Shown here piece after piece: positions 60,189-64,000 of a stretch of DNA of 64,000 nucleotides. How positions within the stretch are numbered: position 1 is the stretch's first letter; each line of letters begins with the position of its first letter. The notes beneath the pieces were generated by a model, which did no database searches, had not been told where the DNA came from, and saw only the letters and a list, made by a program, of their open reading frames with translations. Source of the stretch: Mycteria americana. Lineage: Eukaryota > Chordata > Aves > Ciconiiformes > Ciconiidae. The stretch is taken from the NCBI RefSeq assembly GCF_035582795.1, contig NC_134366.1, forward strand, positions 108,197,756 through 108,261,755, given 5' to 3'. Made by a program: the position numbers and the translations under genes.

Positions 60189-61955
60189 AAATATTAAACA
60201 ATGGGGGGAAAAATGGCTTTTTTTTTTCCCCATGGTCTTGTCTCTTGCATGACTTCAGAATCTTGTACTTGACATTAAAGTAGTTCCATTATACAAACAT
60301 AAGTATCTTGCAATATACATAATATCTAATTACAGCTGGACTCCCACCCTTCTCTTTGAAGAAAATCCTTGCTTTTGTGAGTTTAGGTCAGAATCTTGAT
60401 CTTGTCCGACTTTCACAGCCATACCACAACTTCATATATTCAAACTTCTTCTGTAACCAAATGCAGCCAGAACATTCCGTATTATGAATATAAATGTAAA
60501 GGTGTCTAATGTTAAAAAAGAAAACAAAAGAAAAATTGCTAAAAGTGTTTCCATATGGTAAACAAGTTTCTTCTTCTTTTATTTGACAAATCACTGTATT
60601 GGTAATTCTCACAAACATAGGTCTGGAACACAGTTCTCAAATATGTCATCTGCTGCTAAGAATTTGATTAATTGACTCCCCATTTATTAATCTACTGCAT
60701 CAATGGTTTGGCATTTTTAAAAGTTAATCTTTTTTATCCATTAATAATTATTGTTTGATCGATATCTTGAAATATTCCTAATGGTCGGTTTCATTAATTT
60801 AATAAAGAACAGCTAAATATCTCTTTTCTAAATACTGTCTAGTTTGTATCACAGCTTAGTTCCAAACATGTGCTTGACCAGGATTTTGAATAGTCTCATG
60901 GATGACTTATGTATGCAGGGTAAACAAGATCAGTTTGAATACATGGGTTATTTTGAATTTGTCAATGCTTTTATCGTGTTTGCATAAAATTTGATACAGT
61001 GGCAGCATAAATTGCCCAGGGAAAGAAAAGGAAAACAAAAGAAGAGCATTCACTGGACACTAGCTCAGTAAACCAAAGGTTTTATTCCTAACTCTGTGAC
61101 TGAAAAGCTACACACCCTGGGGCATGGCACTCTGCTCCTTTTTTCCTGTGTTGCTCCTTCTTTTTCTTTTGTCTCTTTGGACTGGAGCTTCTCCCGGGTG
61201 GGTAGTGGAGGTGCAAATTAGGATGGCTAGCAAAATGGGGTCCTGATCTCTGTTGTGGCCTCTAGGTGTTGCTGTAATACAAATAATTAATCAAAAGAAA
61301 TGTTTCATAGCGTCCATAGAGGGAGTTGCCAATTTTTGTCAGAGTCATGCTTAATTTTATACAATTAAACTTCTCTCTCCCTGCCTCCTCTTTGCAACAT
61401 AACTGAAATTTTAGCTTTGTGTATTGGACAAATGAACCTGAACGTGAAAAGTAAAGGTAGGAAAGCTGCACAAAGAGATTTGACTCACCTCTAGATGGTC
61501 TCTACTAGAGGAACCCGCTATCATATTCCTGACTCAGCCCAACCTTCCAATGCCAGAGTCAATCATCGGGCATCACATCCTTTGCAAGGACTCTGCCCCT
61601 GGTGTGGTTTAGGAGTGCAATAAGGCGCACAGGAGGACACAAGTGCAGGTGATCTAGATCAAGACACAGTTCTGTTCCCATGTCTAAGGACGCAACTTAT
61701 GGCCCCTAAAGTAATTACAAATTGGGATACTTGTGAGTTTAGTGAGGATAAGCTTTTTCTTGTAGGGTGAAAATTCAGACCCTGGCGCAGGCTGGTCACA
61801 AGAGCTGCGTGTTTTGCCTAACGGGACTATTATGCAAAATGCATTGCCATTCTCATTAAGGGATTTTCAGATTTTTAGTTTAATTTTAAAAATAAGGCAT
61901 CGGAAAAAAGCAACAAATAATTTGGAAGAGTTTGAGCAACCTTTTGTTTTGTCAC
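60189..61955. other. Intergenic DNA, no gene established
   Basis: AT-rich. The minus-strand stretch 60,505-60,388 has a very good acceptor (long T-rich tract then acattag) and a short frame ending in a stop. No repeat is recognised. Confidence 0.45.
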
Positions 61956-62181
61956 CTTTCCAAAGAAGGAGCTGCCAATCGTGTAGCCCGCCACAGCGCA
62001 CCGTTTGATGTAACCTCCAGCCGAGCAGTTCCTGCAGAAGAACAGCTCTGACGGAGGTGTGCCGAGCCATCGGCACTTATGGCAATACCCGGAATAGTGA
62101 CAGATGCCTCTCAAAACTGCGTTTGTAGAAAATGCATTTGTAGCCAGACAGTTTTCTCTGGCAGGGGATAAGTGATCCCTC
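61956..62181 (-). other. Candidate exon of an unidentified cysteine-rich protein
   Basis: A 226-bp segment with a strong acceptor (gcctttgctttgtag) and an acceptable donor (AAG|gtgaca), entered in phase 2 and left in phase 0. It encodes 75 residues with seven cysteines, including GICHYSGYCHKCRWLG, then FFCRNCSAGGYIKRC. The last six have spacing C-x5-C-x2-C-x12-C-x2-C-x8-C, loosely like an EGF or zinc-binding module but fitting no signature exactly. The segment has more CpG than its flanks, as coding exons often do. It lies inside a 163-codon open frame, so part of the openness is not exon-specific. I do not recognise the family; it could also be a relic. Confidence 0.35.
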
Positions 62182-64000
62182 CTACAAAGCAAAGGCACGG
62201 TAAGGAAAGGAACTGGACGCACATTTAAAGAAAACGCTGCAGGTGCCTGCTGGAGTGATGTCTTACCAGGGCTTACTGACACAAAGGGGCAGAAGATGGG
62301 ATCAGAGCTCTGTCCTCTTTCTAGCCAGACATAGGTGCTATATGGGAGCACGAGCCCTATGGCCACCCCCTCCCTCCCTCGTGGCCGTCATCATTTGGGA
62401 GTCAATTACGATCCCTTCCTGGCGTGCAGAAGTACAGTGAGGGGCAGGTGGGCTCTCTGCTCTGCTCCGTATGTAGCTCGGCCTCTGGGACAACCCTGGT
62501 CCAGCTCTCAATATCTAACTGAGATTGTGTAACCAGATACTGCAGGTCTTATTGTATTTATATAAAAGCTATTTTAATCAAAAGACTAGCCATTAAATTG
62601 CCAGTGTTCTTAAGCATGCTTCACCAATTTTTCCACTTTTAAGACTCAAGTAGACAATTTTTTTAATGTTTTATAAATGATAAAAAATTCACATCAGATT
62701 TTAACAGAATTAAGCATACTTATTCAACACACATGGGGCCTCTGAAAAAAATGTTATTCAATTTAATAATTTTAATTTACATTGTATATGTACAAGAGCA
62801 TTTCTTTCAACCCACAGGTTAACACCACAAAAAAAAAAGAAAGAAAAAAGAAAAAGAAAAAAACTACTGCGGTTAGCGGAGTGAAGAAACTCTTGAAACA
62901 CTGTTGTCTGAAATAAAAGCAAGGCACTCTCCCTTAACACCTGATATATTCCTGAATTCTGCCTAGACAAAGGCATGTTCACACTGAGAGAGCTCTACGA
63001 AAAGTAGTAGATTTATTCTGCGTTAACTCTTTCTTTTACCACTGTGACCTGTCACTGGTTGCACTCTAGGATGAATCTGTGTATTGAAGTTGACATGAAG
63101 GACAATTCCACAGATGACGGGATTTGGGAGAGTATCACAGTTAAGACTAGCTATGGAAGACTGGAGGACACTGGCTACGTGAAATCTCACACGGGGCTCT
63201 GGACCTGCTACCTCCCACTCACATTCCACTTAATAAATAAACCTTGCTCAACAAAAAAGCAATTTGACTGTACTATGCTGATTCGCCTGAAAATTCTTTG
63301 TAAGGGCCCACTTGCAAGAAGCACCTGCAAGCCCTCATCTGGCTGGTGCTCAGCACCTGGCAGGATTTGTCCCTAGATAAAAGTCATTTCTCAAGGGACC
63401 TTGTGTCTTACACAAGGAGACAAAAGTAAACACACTTTTGGATTTTGCGTCTGTATGTTTTTGTATGCGCACATGTGTGTGAGTGTATATATATATATAT
63501 ACGTATATATATATATTTAGTATATACAAAAGCAAATTCAGTCAAAATATATTTGTCTTGCTGGTCAGGCTTGTTACAGCAACCTACAAGAAACATTAGC
63601 TTCTCTGATATTTAATTATGCTATTATGTTTGCACATAAGCTTAAAAGTCAATACAAAAAGCAATACTTTTCCAAATATTATCTGCAGGTAAACCGGAAA
63701 TATTAACTATAGTGATTAGAAGTCTGTTTCCCTATTGACACTACTATAAATCTTGATATAAGAATAGTTTTTTCATAAAAGCACATCCAAACATAGTAAG
63801 TGATAAAATACCAGATTACTATTTGAAAACCATACAGTGACTCGATATCTGGGTTATCCTTTGCAGCAATTAGGCAATTCATTTGGCATCTGTTTGATTG
63901 TATAATTTAATTTCCATATAAACAGCATAGTTTAAAAAAAGACAAAAGCTAGAATGTTTAAAGCTAACAAAAGATACAGTGACATCAGGTTGACATTCAA
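62182..64000. other. Right end of the window, no gene seen
   Basis: Contains an A-rich purine tract at 62,828-62,863 and a (TA)n run at 63,486-63,516 with a central ACGT. No NR4A3 coding sequence is visible on either strand. Confidence 0.5.
63486..63516. repeat. (TA)n microsatellite
   Basis: About 31 bases of alternating TA broken once by acg, preceded by a short TG stretch and followed by a further tatata. Confidence 0.95.

Noticed and set aside
62828..62863. A-rich tract as a possible processed-pseudogene tail
   Set aside because: No upstream sequence resembling a spliced mRNA on the plus strand; it is a simple purine repeat.
63044..63376. 110-codon plus-strand frame with several cysteines near its end
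   Set aside because: No splice sites or family match; length is within chance expectation for this window.

Overview
The window is vertebrate nuclear DNA, almost certainly from a bird. It carries many CR1 LINE copies with the bird-type 3' end (a run resembling attctatga and a conserved block containing ggactagatggtct). Its one confidently identified gene is syntaxin 17 (STX17) on the minus strand, in a compact form of about 33 kb. In chicken this part of human 9q31 lies on chromosome Z with the order NR4A3 - STX17 - ERP44 (general knowledge, not tested here).

Layout. Positions 1-34,990 hold STX17, read right to left: a CpG-island promoter with a non-coding first exon (about 34,070-34,990), then seven coding exons at 27,844-27,722, 19,604-19,539, 10,274-10,055, 4,684-4,584, 4,500-4,450, 2,393-2,307 and 1,584-1,345. 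Every junction has GT/AG ends and a consistent phase. Joined, they give a complete frame of 295 codons against 302 in human. The introns hold both recent and very old CR1 copies. Positions 35,000-64,000 form the upstream flank. I recognise no established gene there and see no NR4A3 exon, so NR4A3, if syntenic, lies beyond the right edge.

The flank contains CR1 copies (the longest at 58,882-60,188 with a decayed reverse transcriptase), a hAT-like MITE, old LINE debris, a diverged inverted repeat of about 550 bp, a tandem duplication of about 135 bp, enhancer-like motif clusters including a near-perfect RFX X-box, and a few exon-like segments on the minus strand. Two of these are cysteine-rich with good splice signals (61,956-62,181 and 49,750-49,932). 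They are the most speculative but potentially most novel items.

The protein keeps the parts needed for STX17 work in autophagosome-lysosome fusion: Habc region, two LIR-type motifs, Qa-SNARE core glutamine, glycine-zipper hairpin anchor and basic tail. One striking difference is that the position aligned to human Ser202, reported as a TBK1 phosphosite, is arginine here.
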